From Brevibacillus humidisoli (lineage in GTDB: Bacteria > Bacillota > Bacilli > Brevibacillales > Brevibacillaceae): a DNA stretch of 64,000 nt. Shown here piece by piece: positions 8,883 to 17,447 of this stretch. Positions within the stretch are counted from its first letter, which is position 1. Each line of letters starts with the position of its first letter. The position numbers and the translations under genes are program-made. The DNA lies in NCBI RefSeq assembly GCF_020923435.1, contig NZ_CP087263.1:1755970-1819969 (forward strand). Reading direction: 5' to 3'. The notes beneath the pieces are model-generated. The model did no database searches. It was not told the origin of the DNA and saw only the letters and a program-made list of their open reading frames with translations.

Positions 8883-8915
8883 TTGCCTAAAAGGCACGTC
8901 CGTAGTAATATACTA
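8883..8915 (+). promoter_or_regulatory. Promoter and palindromic operator of the polyketide operon
   Basis: TTGCCT (8883-8888) and TAATAT (8906-8911) are spaced by 17 bases. TAGTA-ATA-TACTA (8903-8915) is a perfect palindrome lying over the -10 box, a classic repressor position. AT-rich tracts (AAAATTTTTT near 8870) lie just upstream. The resulting 5' leader would be about 180 bases long. Confidence 0.5.
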
Positions 8916-8947
8916 ACATATTTACCAAAAAATAATACTTAGCTTGC

Positions 8948-9090
8948 ATTCCATTAACATCAGTGGAATACAATTCATCTTGTGGTCTGTAGATCCTAAT
9001 TTGGATGCCGCTTCTTGATGGGAGGTGATGAACCAGCGCTCAGTATGGAGCTTGAAGACCTGCCAAGTCATACCTTGGCCTGCGAGGTGA
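8948..9090 (+). other. Long leader of the polyketide operon with two inverted repeats and short reading frames
   Basis: The roughly 350-base gap 8750-9097 has no long gene. Past the promoter it contains ATTCCA (8948-8953) facing TGGAAT (8964-8969), and a hairpin GCCAAG (9062-9067) / CTTGGC (9074-9079) just before the ribosome site. GGGAGGTGATG at 9020-9030 is a strong Shine-Dalgarno-like sequence not used by the first annotated gene. A 19-codon frame, 9045-9104 (MELEDLPSHTLACEVIIDW), overlaps the TTG start of the first gene by 7 bases, which would allow translational coupling. Whether it is translated is unknown. Confidence 0.35.
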
Positions 9091-9097
9091 TCATTGA

Positions 9098-9838
9098 TTG
9101 GTAAGCGGCAAGAAAATCCTGGTTACAGGCGGATCACGCGGCATCGGTCGTGCAACAGTGTTGGCCCTCGCCAAAGCGGGAGCTGACGTCGCCTTTACGT
9201 ATCACAGTAATACGGCAGCAGCCGAAGCTGTCTGTCAGGAAGCGGAAGAGGCGTCAGCACGAGTTTTGGCGCTGCAAGCAGAAGCAGAACAGTTTGAAAA
9301 AACAAAAGAAACAGTGGAACACGTGCGCCAGATGCTTGGCGGGCTGGATGGGGTGGTTCTGAATGCTGGGATTACCCGAGACCGACCGCTGGTGATGATG
9401 CCGGAAGAGAGTTGGGACGAGGTTATGACAACCAACCTCAAAGGGACATTCAACTACGCTCGTGCCGCAATTTATGACATGGTTCGTCAGCGTTCTGGAC
9501 GGATTGTCTGTGTCAGTTCCGTGAGTGGTCTGGTAGGCGTGCCTGGACAGACCAATTACGCGGCTACCAAGGCGGGCCAGATCGGCTTCGTCAAATCGCT
9601 TTCCAAGGAGGTTGCCGCATACGGAGTGACCGTGAACGCCGTTGCACCGGGTTTTATTGAAACAGACATCTGGGAATCGATACCCGAGTCAAAACGGGAA
9701 GGAATCATGAATAGCATCCCGCAAAAACGACTGGGAAAAGCGGAAGAAGTAGCTGCCGCGATCCGCTTTCTACTCTCGGAGGAGGCAGCCTATATCACAG
9801 GTAGTGTGCTGGTCATTGATGGTGGACTCAGCTCGTAG
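9098..9838 (+). CDS. FabG-like ketoreductase (SDR) of the polyketide cluster
   Basis: 246 residues with the classical SDR layout: cofactor motif TGGSRGIGRA at 10-19, NAG at 89-91, and catalytic Ser141, Tyr154 and Lys158. The C-terminal block ITGSVLVIDGGLSS is typical of FabG. The start is TTG at 9098 with GAGGTGA 7 bases upstream. As first gene before ACP, KS and chain-length factor, it most likely reduces the beta-keto group of the growing chain with NADPH. It could instead be a housekeeping-type FabG recruited here, but the operon context argues for a dedicated role. Confidence 0.9.
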   Translation: MVSGKKILVTGGSRGIGRATVLALAKAGADVAFTYHSNTAAAEAVCQEAEEASARVLALQAEAEQFEKTKETVEHVRQMLGGLDGVVLNAGITRDRPLVMMPEESWDEVMTTNLKGTFNYARAAIYDMVRQRSGRIVCVSSVSGLVGVPGQTNYAATKAGQIGFVKSLSKEVAAYGVTVNAVAPGFIETDIWESIPESKREGIMNSIPQKRLGKAEEVAAAIRFLLSEEAAYITGSVLVIDGGLSS

Positions 9839-9887
9839 GTGCGAGCAATCCGCCTTAATGAAAATATTTTGTGAGGAGGATTTCACG

Positions 9888-10136
9888 ATGAATGAACAGG
9901 AACTGCGCAGTCAATTGAAGTCGATTGTTGCCGAGATTATCGAGGTGGATGACTTTGGAGATGATGAAAACTTCGTCACAGACCTGGGTGTTGATTCGAT
10001 GATGGCGCTCGAAATCGTGGCCCGTATTGAAAAAACGTATCGAATCCGAATTCCGGAGGAGTACCTGCCGGAAGTGAAGTCGCTTAACGATGTGACTCGC
10101 ATCGTGACACAAGTCATGCAGCCGATCAGTGGCTGA
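9888..10136 (+). CDS. Acyl carrier protein of the type II polyketide synthase
   Basis: 82 residues, acidic, four-helix carrier-protein pattern. The phosphopantetheine site is Ser37 in TDLGVDSMMALEIV, with the usual DSM in place of DSL. I start at 9888 because GGAGGATTT lies just upstream; the longer frame from 9804 overlaps the reductase. The protein tethers the growing chain for KS/CLF, KR and DH. No phosphopantetheinyl transferase or malonyl transferase is in the window, so these must be supplied by primary metabolism or another locus. Confidence 0.95.
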   Translation: MNEQELRSQLKSIVAEIIEVDDFGDDENFVTDLGVDSMMALEIVARIEKTYRIRIPEEYLPEVKSLNDVTRIVTQVMQPISG

Positions 10137-10163
10137 GCAAAAGAAGATAAGGAGGGAGAGAAA

Positions 10164-11378
10164 ATGGTCCGGCGAATCGCGGTTACTGGGCTTGGAGTGC
10201 TTTCTCCGATAGGTATCGGCCATCAAGTGTTCTGGCAGCGACTCGTTGCAGGAACAGTGGGCACGAAGCCGATTCGCTCATTCGATTCAAGCATGTTTGA
10301 CGTACATAATGGGGGAGAAGTGGACGACTTCGACCCCGTTCCCTACTTCCAAGTCCTCGATCCTACTCTTTGCGGACGCACCACCCAGTTGGCAGTTGCA
10401 GCATCCCGTCTGGCTGCCGAAGATTCAGGAGTGCTGGATGGTGGATACGACCGGCAGCGAATCGGCATCTGCATGGGAACGACGATGGGCAATCAATCGA
10501 TTGTGGAAGACGAGAACGATCGGCAAATCCAGAGGAAGGATTCGTTAGACTCTGCGCATATCTCCCATTACCCTGAATCCTTTATTACCGCAGCCGTTGC
10601 ACAAGAGTTAGCGGTAGAAGGACCGTGCCAAGTCATTCCCACTGCTTGCGCGGCTGGCAATTACGCGATCAGTTGGGGTGCGGATCTAATCCGCGACGGG
10701 GTCGTGGACGTGGCGATTGTCGGTGGCGCCGACGCCATGTCACGCGGTTGCTTTGCCGTCTTCCACAGATTGGGCGCGATCGCCCCGCAAGTCTGTCAGC
10801 CCTTTGATTTAAACCGCAAGGGCATGATGGTGAGCGAGGGAGCAGGCGTGCTCGTCCTGGAAGATTACGAGAAAGCAGTCTCTCGCGGCGCCCATATTTA
10901 CGCAGAGTTACTCGGATACGGCTTGGCCTGCGATGCTTATCATCCTACCGCCCCTCACCCGGAAGGGATCGGAGCAGAAGGGGCGATGCGAAAAGCCCTG
11001 GCCGACGCTCAATTGAATGAGACATCTGTATCGTACATCAGTGCACACGGTACAGGTACCCGCGCAAACGACTCCTCTGAATCACACGCAGTCCGCAAGG
11101 TATTTGGAACAACAGCTGATGAGATTCCAACAAGTTCGATTAAATCGATGCTGGGACATACAATGGGTGCTGCTAGTGCCATTGAAGCTGTTACTTGCGC
11201 TCTTACCATCTACCACTCTACCATTCCTCCAACGGCTAACTTCCAAGAACCAGACCCGGAATGTCTGCAGCATATCGTACCCAATAAAGCGATTTCCTAC
11301 CCGATCGATGTCGTGTTAAGCAATGCCTTTGCATTTGGTGGCAATATCTCCACGATCATTATGGGGAGAGTGTCGTAA
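10164..11378 (+). CDS. Ketosynthase alpha of a type II polyketide synthase
   Basis: 404 residues of the FabF/KS-alpha family. The catalytic triad is intact: Cys162 in IPTACAAGN, His295 in SAHGTGT and His332 in SMLGHTMGAAS, with Lys327 before it. It condenses malonyl-ACP onto the acyl chain. It is followed one base later by a second, inactive-looking paralogue, so the pair forms a KS/CLF heterodimer rather than a FabF homodimer. GGAGGGAG precedes the ATG. Confidence 0.94.
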   Translation: MVRRIAVTGLGVLSPIGIGHQVFWQRLVAGTVGTKPIRSFDSSMFDVHNGGEVDDFDPVPYFQVLDPTLCGRTTQLAVAASRLAAEDSGVLDGGYDRQRIGICMGTTMGNQSIVEDENDRQIQRKDSLDSAHISHYPESFITAAVAQELAVEGPCQVIPTACAAGNYAISWGADLIRDGVVDVAIVGGADAMSRGCFAVFHRLGAIAPQVCQPFDLNRKGMMVSEGAGVLVLEDYEKAVSRGAHIYAELLGYGLACDAYHPTAPHPEGIGAEGAMRKALADAQLNETSVSYISAHGTGTRANDSSESHAVRKVFGTTADEIPTSSIKSMLGHTMGAASAIEAVTCALTIYHSTIPPTANFQEPDPECLQHIVPNKAISYPIDVVLSNAFAFGGNISTIIMGRVS

Positions 11379-11379
11379 C

Positions 11380-12624
11380 ATGTCTAATCAAGCAGAATCC
11401 ATTGCGATTACCGGAATCGGAGCAGTGTCGGCATACGGCTTGGGTGTAGAGTCTCTCTGGTCTGCTATCGGCAAGCGCGTACCGCGAAAAACCTTGATCC
11501 ACGATCAGGAGGCGCCAGAATCGGATGTGCTGTATGGGCTTCAAGTAGGAGAGTGGAATCCTGCCGAACTGCTCGGCAAGCGCGGTTTGCAGTTTTTGCG
11601 ACCGAGTACGAAGTACTTGCATGCCGCTTCCTTGCTTGCCCTGCAGGATGCCAAATTGTCGCCCAAGTCGCCTGATCCTGATGAAGTAGGGATTGTGGTC
11701 GGCAGCAACTTGGCTGGTTTGCAAAGTATTACGGAGTACGATTTGACTGCCGTGACCGAGGGCCCCCAATACGTCAGCCCGATGGAAGCTCCCAATACGC
11801 TGGCCAATGCGCCCGCTTCTCATCTGGCAATACGAGTTCAGGCAAGAGCTTTTAACACCACCATTGCTTCCGGTCAGTGCGCCGGTTTTGACGCCTTAGG
11901 CTACGCTTCCAAGATGCTGAGGGAAAAGCGGGCGCGTTACGTGATCGTGGGAGGGGTGGAAGAATTAAATCCGCGGGTGATGTGGGTGTACCGGAATGCA
12001 GGCGTACTGCCCAAGGATCGTCCAGAGGATGCAGGCAAGCCGTATCGATTGGACAGTACGGGGTGGCTTCCAGGCGAAGGGGCAGCGGTGCTGATCTTGG
12101 AGCGTAAAGAGGACGCCCAAAAACGGGGTGCCAAGATCTTGGCAGAACTACTCTCCTGGTCAAGTTCCTTCGCGATTTCCTCGTCACCTGAGAAGCGCTC
12201 CGCAGGACTGGAGAGAGCAATTCGAGATGCACTGGTCACAGCACGAATAAACCCGAATCAGGTCGATTTGGTCCTCTCAGGTGCCAATGGATTGGTAGAA
12301 CAGGATCGGGCGGAAAGCTTAGCTCTCCGCACACTTTTTGCCGACCATCCAGACGTTCCCGTACTGCCGGCCAAAGAGACGCTGGGAGAATGTTACGGTG
12401 CCAGCGGCACGTTTCAGTCGATTGCGGCAGTCTGTGCGATCAACGAGGGGACGATTCCCGCTGCCTACCGGATTGCTGCGGACGAAGTCGCTGCCGCTTC
12501 TAACATGCAGGAACTGCCCGGAGGTGAACTTCGATCCGGCAGTCAACGAGGGACGGTACTGTTGACCAGTCAAGATCTGTTTGGATCGGCAAGTGCGGTC
12601 GTTCTGGCCGGATCTCGGGAATAG
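11380..12624 (+). CDS. Chain-length factor (ketosynthase beta)
   Basis: 414 residues, homologous to the preceding ketosynthase along its full length but without its catalytic residues. The nucleophile position is Gln166 in TIASGQCAGFDALG, the hallmark Gln of type II chain-length factors. The region matching SAHGTGT reads SGANGLV, and the GHTMGAAS position reads GECYGAS, so both His are lost. Such subunits fix the length of the polyketide made with the KS-alpha partner. ATG 11380 begins one base after the previous stop, with GGGGAG upstream, implying coupled translation and equal dosage. The longer frame from 11323 is less likely. Confidence 0.93.
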   Translation: MSNQAESIAITGIGAVSAYGLGVESLWSAIGKRVPRKTLIHDQEAPESDVLYGLQVGEWNPAELLGKRGLQFLRPSTKYLHAASLLALQDAKLSPKSPDPDEVGIVVGSNLAGLQSITEYDLTAVTEGPQYVSPMEAPNTLANAPASHLAIRVQARAFNTTIASGQCAGFDALGYASKMLREKRARYVIVGGVEELNPRVMWVYRNAGVLPKDRPEDAGKPYRLDSTGWLPGEGAAVLILERKEDAQKRGAKILAELLSWSSSFAISSSPEKRSAGLERAIRDALVTARINPNQVDLVLSGANGLVEQDRAESLALRTLFADHPDVPVLPAKETLGECYGASGTFQSIAAVCAINEGTIPAAYRIAADEVAAASNMQELPGGELRSGSQRGTVLLTSQDLFGSASAVVLAGSRE

Positions 12625-12640
12625 AGAGGGGGCAATGGAG

Positions 12641-13084
12641 ATGATGACGGTTCGGTTAGGCTTTGATGAGGTTCGTCGTCTACTGCCTCAAAGCTATCCG
12701 TTTGTCCTGGTGGACGTGATCGAGGAGTGGGAAGCCGACAGCCGTATTGTATGTCGGAAAAATGTGACAGGGAACGAGTGGATGTTCCCTGGGCATTTTC
12801 CCGAACGCGCGATCTATCCTGGCGTGTTGTTGATTGAGGGCATGGCACAATCGGCGATCTTGCTGTTCCGATTGGACGAAAGCAAGTCGGACAGCGATCG
12901 TTCTGCGTTCATGATCGCCGGCGTAAAAGCCCGCTTTCTGCGGCCGGTTGTGCCTGGTGATCAGATCCGTTATGAGTGCACGGTGATAAAAATGGTAAGT
13001 ACGGGTGGGGTCGTGGAAGCGACTGCCCAGGTTGACGGTGAGATCGTGGCAAAGGCTGATCTCACGTTCGCCGTTCAACCATGA
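12641..13084 (+). CDS. FabZ-like hot-dog 3-hydroxyacyl-ACP dehydratase
   Basis: 147 residues. The active-site helix region is canonical: FPGHFPERAIYPGVLLIEGMAQ with His52 and Glu66. This enzyme removes water from 3-hydroxyacyl-ACP to give the trans-2-enoyl product. Together with a ketoreductase and no obvious enoyl reductase, it would leave double bonds in the chain. Start is uncertain: ATGs at 12635, 12641 and 12644 share an AGAGGGGG site; 12641 has the best spacing. Confidence 0.9.
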   Translation: MMTVRLGFDEVRRLLPQSYPFVLVDVIEEWEADSRIVCRKNVTGNEWMFPGHFPERAIYPGVLLIEGMAQSAILLFRLDESKSDSDRSAFMIAGVKARFLRPVVPGDQIRYECTVIKMVSTGGVVEATAQVDGEIVAKADLTFAVQP

Positions 13085-13098
13085 GGGGGAGAGAAGCG

Positions 13099-14322
13099 GT
13101 GAAAACAGATGTTGTGGTAATGGGTGGCGGGGTGGCCGGCTCTGCATCAGCCTTTTTCCTGGCCATGCAGGGACTCCAAGTCGTTGTCGTCGATAAGACT
13201 CGGTTCCCCAGAGACAAGATCTGCACCTCGACGGTCAATCCGTATGCGATGACCTATCTGATGAAGATGGGTGTGATGAAAGAACTGATGTCAGACGGGA
13301 TGATCCCGATTGAAGGCATGCAGGGATACAGCTATGAGGGAACCTCATACCGCGGGTATTATGAACCGCACTATCCGTTTGTCAACTTCGGCCACACCAT
13401 CCCCCGTTATCGGTTGGATGCGGCTTTGTCCAATCGGATTAAACAACTACCTCAGGTAACACTGTTGGAAGACTGGGCCGTAGAAGAAGTGATTACGGAT
13501 CACAGCGGACGAGCGATTGGTGTGCGTGGCAATCACAAGGGACATAGCGCATCGATTTCTGCCGATTTTGTGATTGACGCTGCCGGTAGAGGATCGATAG
13601 TCGCCAGAGAGAATGGCCTTTTTGAGATGATGAGGGATCACGAACGGTACGCGGTAGTTTGCCAGTATGAGGGGGTGAAGCCTCCGTATCCGCTGTTTAC
13701 GATTGGAACGGATGAAACGATTGGTCCCGGTTACTTTTGCATTTTTCCGGTGACCGACAGCGTTTCGATCGTCGGTTTTATACTCGACCCACAGGTGTTT
13801 TCCACGGTGAAGCCAGATCCGGCAGGATGGGTCGATGCATTTGTGCAGCGTGACGAGTGGGTGGTGCGGGAATGGCTGTCATCGGCCAGGAGAGCTTCTG
13901 ACGTGGTAGCGTTTGGGCCGCTCGCTTTTACGACGAAACAGATCACCAGGAACGGTATTTTAATGGTGGGAGATACGACCGGGTTTTTTGATCCTCTTAC
14001 CGGCGAAGGGATTGGCATGGCGATTCGCTCCGGGGAACTGGCAGCCCAAACGGTCGCCAGGCTGCTGGGGGGAGGCGCTAATTGGGAACAGGAACATGCC
14101 CTCTACGAGCAGACGTTTATGGCGGAAAAGGCAGAAAGTCTGGAGCAGTCCAGGCAGATGCACCGGATGCTGAAAAGGCCAGCGGCGTACAATCGCTTCG
14201 TTGAGGCACTGAGCCACAATCAGGAGGCAGCCAATTGGGCAGCCCGTTCGTTCGCCAATATGCTTCCGCCAGGAGAACGTGTTTCCGGTCGGCTTTTTGA
14301 GCTGGTTACCAGCAAACAGTAA
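13099..14322 (+). CDS. FAD-dependent oxidoreductase, geranylgeranyl-reductase/halogenase-like family
   Basis: 407 residues. N-terminal Rossmann motif VVVMGGGVAGSASA binds FAD; the family block FPRDKICTSTVNPYA follows at about 40-55, and the GD motif GDTTGFFDPLTGEGIGMAI sits near 295-310. The same fold serves geranylgeranyl reductases, flavin halogenases and aromatic hydroxylases. The halogenase WxWxIP signature is not seen, so reduction or hydroxylation of the polyketide is more likely. GTG 13099 has AGGGGGAG a few bases upstream; ATG 13081, overlapping the dehydratase stop, is the alternative. Confidence 0.8.
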   Translation: MKTDVVVMGGGVAGSASAFFLAMQGLQVVVVDKTRFPRDKICTSTVNPYAMTYLMKMGVMKELMSDGMIPIEGMQGYSYEGTSYRGYYEPHYPFVNFGHTIPRYRLDAALSNRIKQLPQVTLLEDWAVEEVITDHSGRAIGVRGNHKGHSASISADFVIDAAGRGSIVARENGLFEMMRDHERYAVVCQYEGVKPPYPLFTIGTDETIGPGYFCIFPVTDSVSIVGFILDPQVFSTVKPDPAGWVDAFVQRDEWVVREWLSSARRASDVVAFGPLAFTTKQITRNGILMVGDTTGFFDPLTGEGIGMAIRSGELAAQTVARLLGGGANWEQEHALYEQTFMAEKAESLEQSRQMHRMLKRPAAYNRFVEALSHNQEAANWAARSFANMLPPGERVSGRLFELVTSKQ

Positions 14323-14335
14323 GGGAGAGAGGGGG

Positions 14336-15172
14336 ATGAGCGAGATGAGCGAGATGTTTTCCGGACGTACATACCTGATAACCGGTGCTGCCCGCGGGAT
14401 TGGCAGAGAACTGGTAAAACAATTGGTTACCGATGGTGCCAACGTCTACTATACCTACTATCAAGATCAGGAACATGTAGAGAGTCTGCGAGAAGAACTG
14501 AGCGAATACAGAGAGCAGTTGGACGGAGTGGAGCAGGACGCACGTGATCCGGAAGGGGCCAAACGGGTAGTTGACTTGGCATTAGCCCGCTTTGGCAAGA
14601 TTGATGGACTGGTGAACAATGCCGGGTACAAACTGGATCGTTCATTTGTGATGATGCAGGATGAAGACTGGGCTGATCAGATGAACATCAACCTGAACAG
14701 CGTCTACTATTATTCGCGCGCCGTTGCCTATTACATGATCCGGCAGAAGTATGGACGAATCATTTGCATGGGGGCCGTAAGCGGCGCGCTGATCGCAGGT
14801 CCCTATCAAGTGGCATACGGTGCCTCAAAAAGCGGATTGGTCGGTTTTACCAAGTCGTTGGCTTATGAACTGGCCCGCTTCAATATTACGGTCAACATGG
14901 TTACCGGAGGCATGATTGACACCGAAGGGATGAAGTTTCCCCGCGAGATTCGCGAAGTATGGGCAGAGCACATTCCGCTGCGCAGGCTTGGCAATCCACA
15001 GGAAACGGCTTCCCTGGTCAAATACCTGTTGACTCCGATGAGTGATTATATTACCGGACAAAACTTCGTGATTGACGGGGGAATGACCCTGCTTGGCTTT
15101 ACCAACATCGAAAAAATGCTTCCTACCTATTACAAAGGGTCGACGAATCTGGGCAAAAGCCTGGTTACGTAA
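14336..15172 (+). CDS. Second short-chain reductase, FabG-like but lacking the catalytic Ser
   Basis: 278 residues of the SDR family. The cofactor motif TGAARGIGRE (16-25), NNAG and YGASKSG with Tyr161 and Lys165 are present. The position of the active-site Ser is Ala147 (ICMGAVSG), which the DNA confirms as GCC. A 30-residue C-terminal extension follows the usual ITGQNFVIDGG end. GGGAG is 8 bases before ATG 14336. It might reduce a specific position, act on an unusual substrate with another proton relay (Ser149 is near), or form a heteromer with the first reductase. The alternative frame start at 14279 overlaps the previous gene and is unlikely. Confidence 0.85.
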   Translation: MSEMSEMFSGRTYLITGAARGIGRELVKQLVTDGANVYYTYYQDQEHVESLREELSEYREQLDGVEQDARDPEGAKRVVDLALARFGKIDGLVNNAGYKLDRSFVMMQDEDWADQMNINLNSVYYYSRAVAYYMIRQKYGRIICMGAVSGALIAGPYQVAYGASKSGLVGFTKSLAYELARFNITVNMVTGGMIDTEGMKFPREIREVWAEHIPLRRLGNPQETASLVKYLLTPMSDYITGQNFVIDGGMTLLGFTNIEKMLPTYYKGSTNLGKSLVT

Positions 15173-15216
15173 AAAGGTATCGTTTCCATAACCTGAGCGA
15201 AATAGAGGAGGCTTGT

Positions 15217-16848
15217 ATGGAGAAACAATCTGGAGTTGTCGGCAAAGAACGAACGGTCCGCGGTGAAGCAGTATTGGAAAACAAATACGATGCGATCGTA
15301 ATCGGTGCAGGAATCGGAGGCTTGTTCGCTGCCAATTTTCTGGTCAAAGCCGGTGTCAAAACGCTGCTCATCGAACGGCATAACGTGGTGGGGGGATACC
15401 TGCAAGGCGGCTGGCACAAAGGTTTTTACTTCGACTATGGCACACAGTCTAACGAGATCAAGGGGGCGATTCTGCCTGCCCTGCAGGTCTTGGAGCTGGA
15501 TGATCGGGTTACGTTTCACCAATGCCACCATCGCTTCATGAGCAGCGAAGGACTTGATCTGAGCTACCACACTCTCGACGATGCAGAGCGTGCATTTGTG
15601 GAAGCGTACCCGGAGAGTGAAGCCGGTCTGCGCAACTATTTCCAATACTATCGCCGTGTGACCGAAGTAGCCAAACTGGTCAACGAGGAAGGACTGGGCA
15701 GCATCATCACGACTAACTCCACGTCCTTTATGCCGGATTATCACGCCTATTGGAAAACGAAACCGTATTACGAAGAAATGATGGATTACGATTCGATTCA
15801 CTCCTGGCGGAAAGCGAGAGAATTCCTCGGTGGAAACAGCCGCGTCGCGAGAGTGTTGACCCACTTTGGCTATCGCAACCAAAGTGCACTCTCGACCGGA
15901 ATCTTCTGGCATTTGTGGCGTGACGACTACTACTACAATGAGGGCGGCAAGCAGGAGTTTGTCGATATGCTGGCAGACGCATTTGTCGAACGCGGCGGCA
16001 CCCTGGCGATGGAAACTCATGTCGAAGAGATTCTGGTTGACGATGACGCCGCTGTAGGTGTTCGGTTAGCCAACGGCAAAGTAATCCGTGCCGAACATGT
16101 CCTCTCCAATGCCGACATGCGCATGACGATGGAACGGCTGTTGGGAGGCCACGAAGCAGTGCGGGGCTGGATCGACCAGATGCGCAAGACAACGCTCAGC
16201 GAAGCATTCTACACCGTCTACCTGGGTCTGGACATGTCGCCGGAAGAGTTGAACGAGTACCTGAAAGGCGCCCATCATAGCTGGATTTTCCCCACACACA
16301 AGCCACTTGCTGAACCGTTTGATGTCTCGTTCCACGGGAGCCTGCCGATGGAAATCTCTGCACCCTGCTTGCACGATCCATCGCTCGCCCCCGGTGGAAA
16401 ATCTAACGTTGTCCTGCAGACGTTCAGCTTCTATGACTGGATGAACCGCTGGGAGATCAACGCCGATGGTCGTCGGGCATCCAAGTACCGTGCGCTCAAA
16501 AAACAGGTGGAGCAGCAGTTGGTTGATAATCTCGAATTGGTCATCCCAGGGGTGCGCAGCAAGATCGTCCATCAGTTTTCATCTACACCGCTGACGCACG
16601 AACGGTACACGTTAAATGCGAACGGCGCTACGGGAGCGTGGACGTGGAATCCCAAACGGACGTTCGTCAAACTGACCGAGCAGCGGGTAACTACGCCAAT
16701 CCGCAATCTGTACTGCGCCGGACATTGGGCCCTCTATCCCGGAGGGTTGCTGACCGCCACCATTGCCGGAAAAATTGCCGCCGATTTGGTCATACACGGT
16801 TACACACCAACTCATGAGCAAAGCGAAGCAGATCGATTGACCGTGTAA
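15217..16848 (+). CDS. Phytoene desaturase / carotenoid isomerase-like FAD oxidoreductase
   Basis: 543 residues of the CrtI/CrtISO/retinol saturase superfamily (COG1233 type). The FAD-binding motif IVIGAGIGGLFAANFL comes after a 22-residue extension; ERHNVVGGYLQGG and the C-terminal LYCAGHWALYPGGLLTATIAGKIAA are the other hallmarks. Family members desaturate, isomerise or saturate conjugated polyenes. In a cluster with KR and DH but no isoprenoid synthases, a polyene polyketide is a more sensible substrate than a carotenoid. GAGGAGG precedes the ATG. Confidence 0.85.
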   Translation: MEKQSGVVGKERTVRGEAVLENKYDAIVIGAGIGGLFAANFLVKAGVKTLLIERHNVVGGYLQGGWHKGFYFDYGTQSNEIKGAILPALQVLELDDRVTFHQCHHRFMSSEGLDLSYHTLDDAERAFVEAYPESEAGLRNYFQYYRRVTEVAKLVNEEGLGSIITTNSTSFMPDYHAYWKTKPYYEEMMDYDSIHSWRKAREFLGGNSRVARVLTHFGYRNQSALSTGIFWHLWRDDYYYNEGGKQEFVDMLADAFVERGGTLAMETHVEEILVDDDAAVGVRLANGKVIRAEHVLSNADMRMTMERLLGGHEAVRGWIDQMRKTTLSEAFYTVYLGLDMSPEELNEYLKGAHHSWIFPTHKPLAEPFDVSFHGSLPMEISAPCLHDPSLAPGGKSNVVLQTFSFYDWMNRWEINADGRRASKYRALKKQVEQQLVDNLELVIPGVRSKIVHQFSSTPLTHERYTLNANGATGAWTWNPKRTFVKLTEQRVTTPIRNLYCAGHWALYPGGLLTATIAGKIAADLVIHGYTPTHEQSEADRLTV

Positions 16849-16931
16849 AGAACATAGACAGAGAAGGTTAGGAGCATAGGGAGAGAAGAAGGGCAAGGAG
16901 AGAACGACGCTAGATGCCAGGAGGGGACAGG

Positions 16932-17441
16932 ATGAATACAGCACCATGCGAAGAAAAAATCTACCGCTACTGGTGGTTCCACGATGGGGCGTGGTACCAG
17001 AATGTCGCCAGGAAGTTTGGCTTTGAGGCAGCCAATGAACTGAACAAGGAAGCACTGCGATACATGGCGAAGCGCGGCATGCAGACCTATGTGCGCGAAA
17101 ACGGCATCGATCTGTCTGAGATTACCACCATCGAAAGCCTGGCTCACCACTACATGGAAGGAGCGTCCGAGATGTGGCCCGAGCACTGGGTGCATCTCGA
17201 AGCAAATATACTCGGCCCCGACAGCTTCGAAGTGGTCAATCGCAGAAATTTTGCGATCGAGATGCTGCGCAAGGCAGGCACTCTCGACAAATACGAATGC
17301 CCGGGACTGGCACTGCGGGAAGGGTGGTTTGCCGGGCTTGGCATCAAGAATTACATACAGGAAGAAAGAGAGTGCGTGGTGAGAGGCGATGAGGTCTGCC
17401 GGTACTGGGCTCGTATCGATTTTGCCGGCGGGGAAAGGTGA
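16932..17441 (+). CDS. Small protein, DUF6125 / ATC-hydrolase or V4R-like
   Basis: 169 residues, soluble, no signal. The N-terminal block YRYWWFHDGAWYQNVARKFG and the C-terminal Cys-containing block ECVVRGDEVCRYWARI resemble the family annotated as DUF6125, itself similar to L-2-amino-thiazoline-4-carboxylate hydrolase and 4-vinyl-reductase domains. Those domains bind small ligands; no enzyme role is established for this one. Start at 16932 is set by GGAGGGG 5 bases upstream. It lies inside the operon, so a role in maturation, cyclisation or binding of the polyketide is possible. Family assignment is from memory of motifs. Confidence 0.6.
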   Translation: MNTAPCEEKIYRYWWFHDGAWYQNVARKFGFEAANELNKEALRYMAKRGMQTYVRENGIDLSEITTIESLAHHYMEGASEMWPEHWVHLEANILGPDSFEVVNRRNFAIEMLRKAGTLDKYECPGLALREGWFAGLGIKNYIQEERECVVRGDEVCRYWARIDFAGGER

Positions 17442-17447
17442 GAATTC

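Noticed and set aside
15130-16020. 296-residue minus-strand frame within the CrtI-like gene
   Set aside because: Antisense shadow of the flavoenzyme; composition and lack of ribosome site argue against coding.
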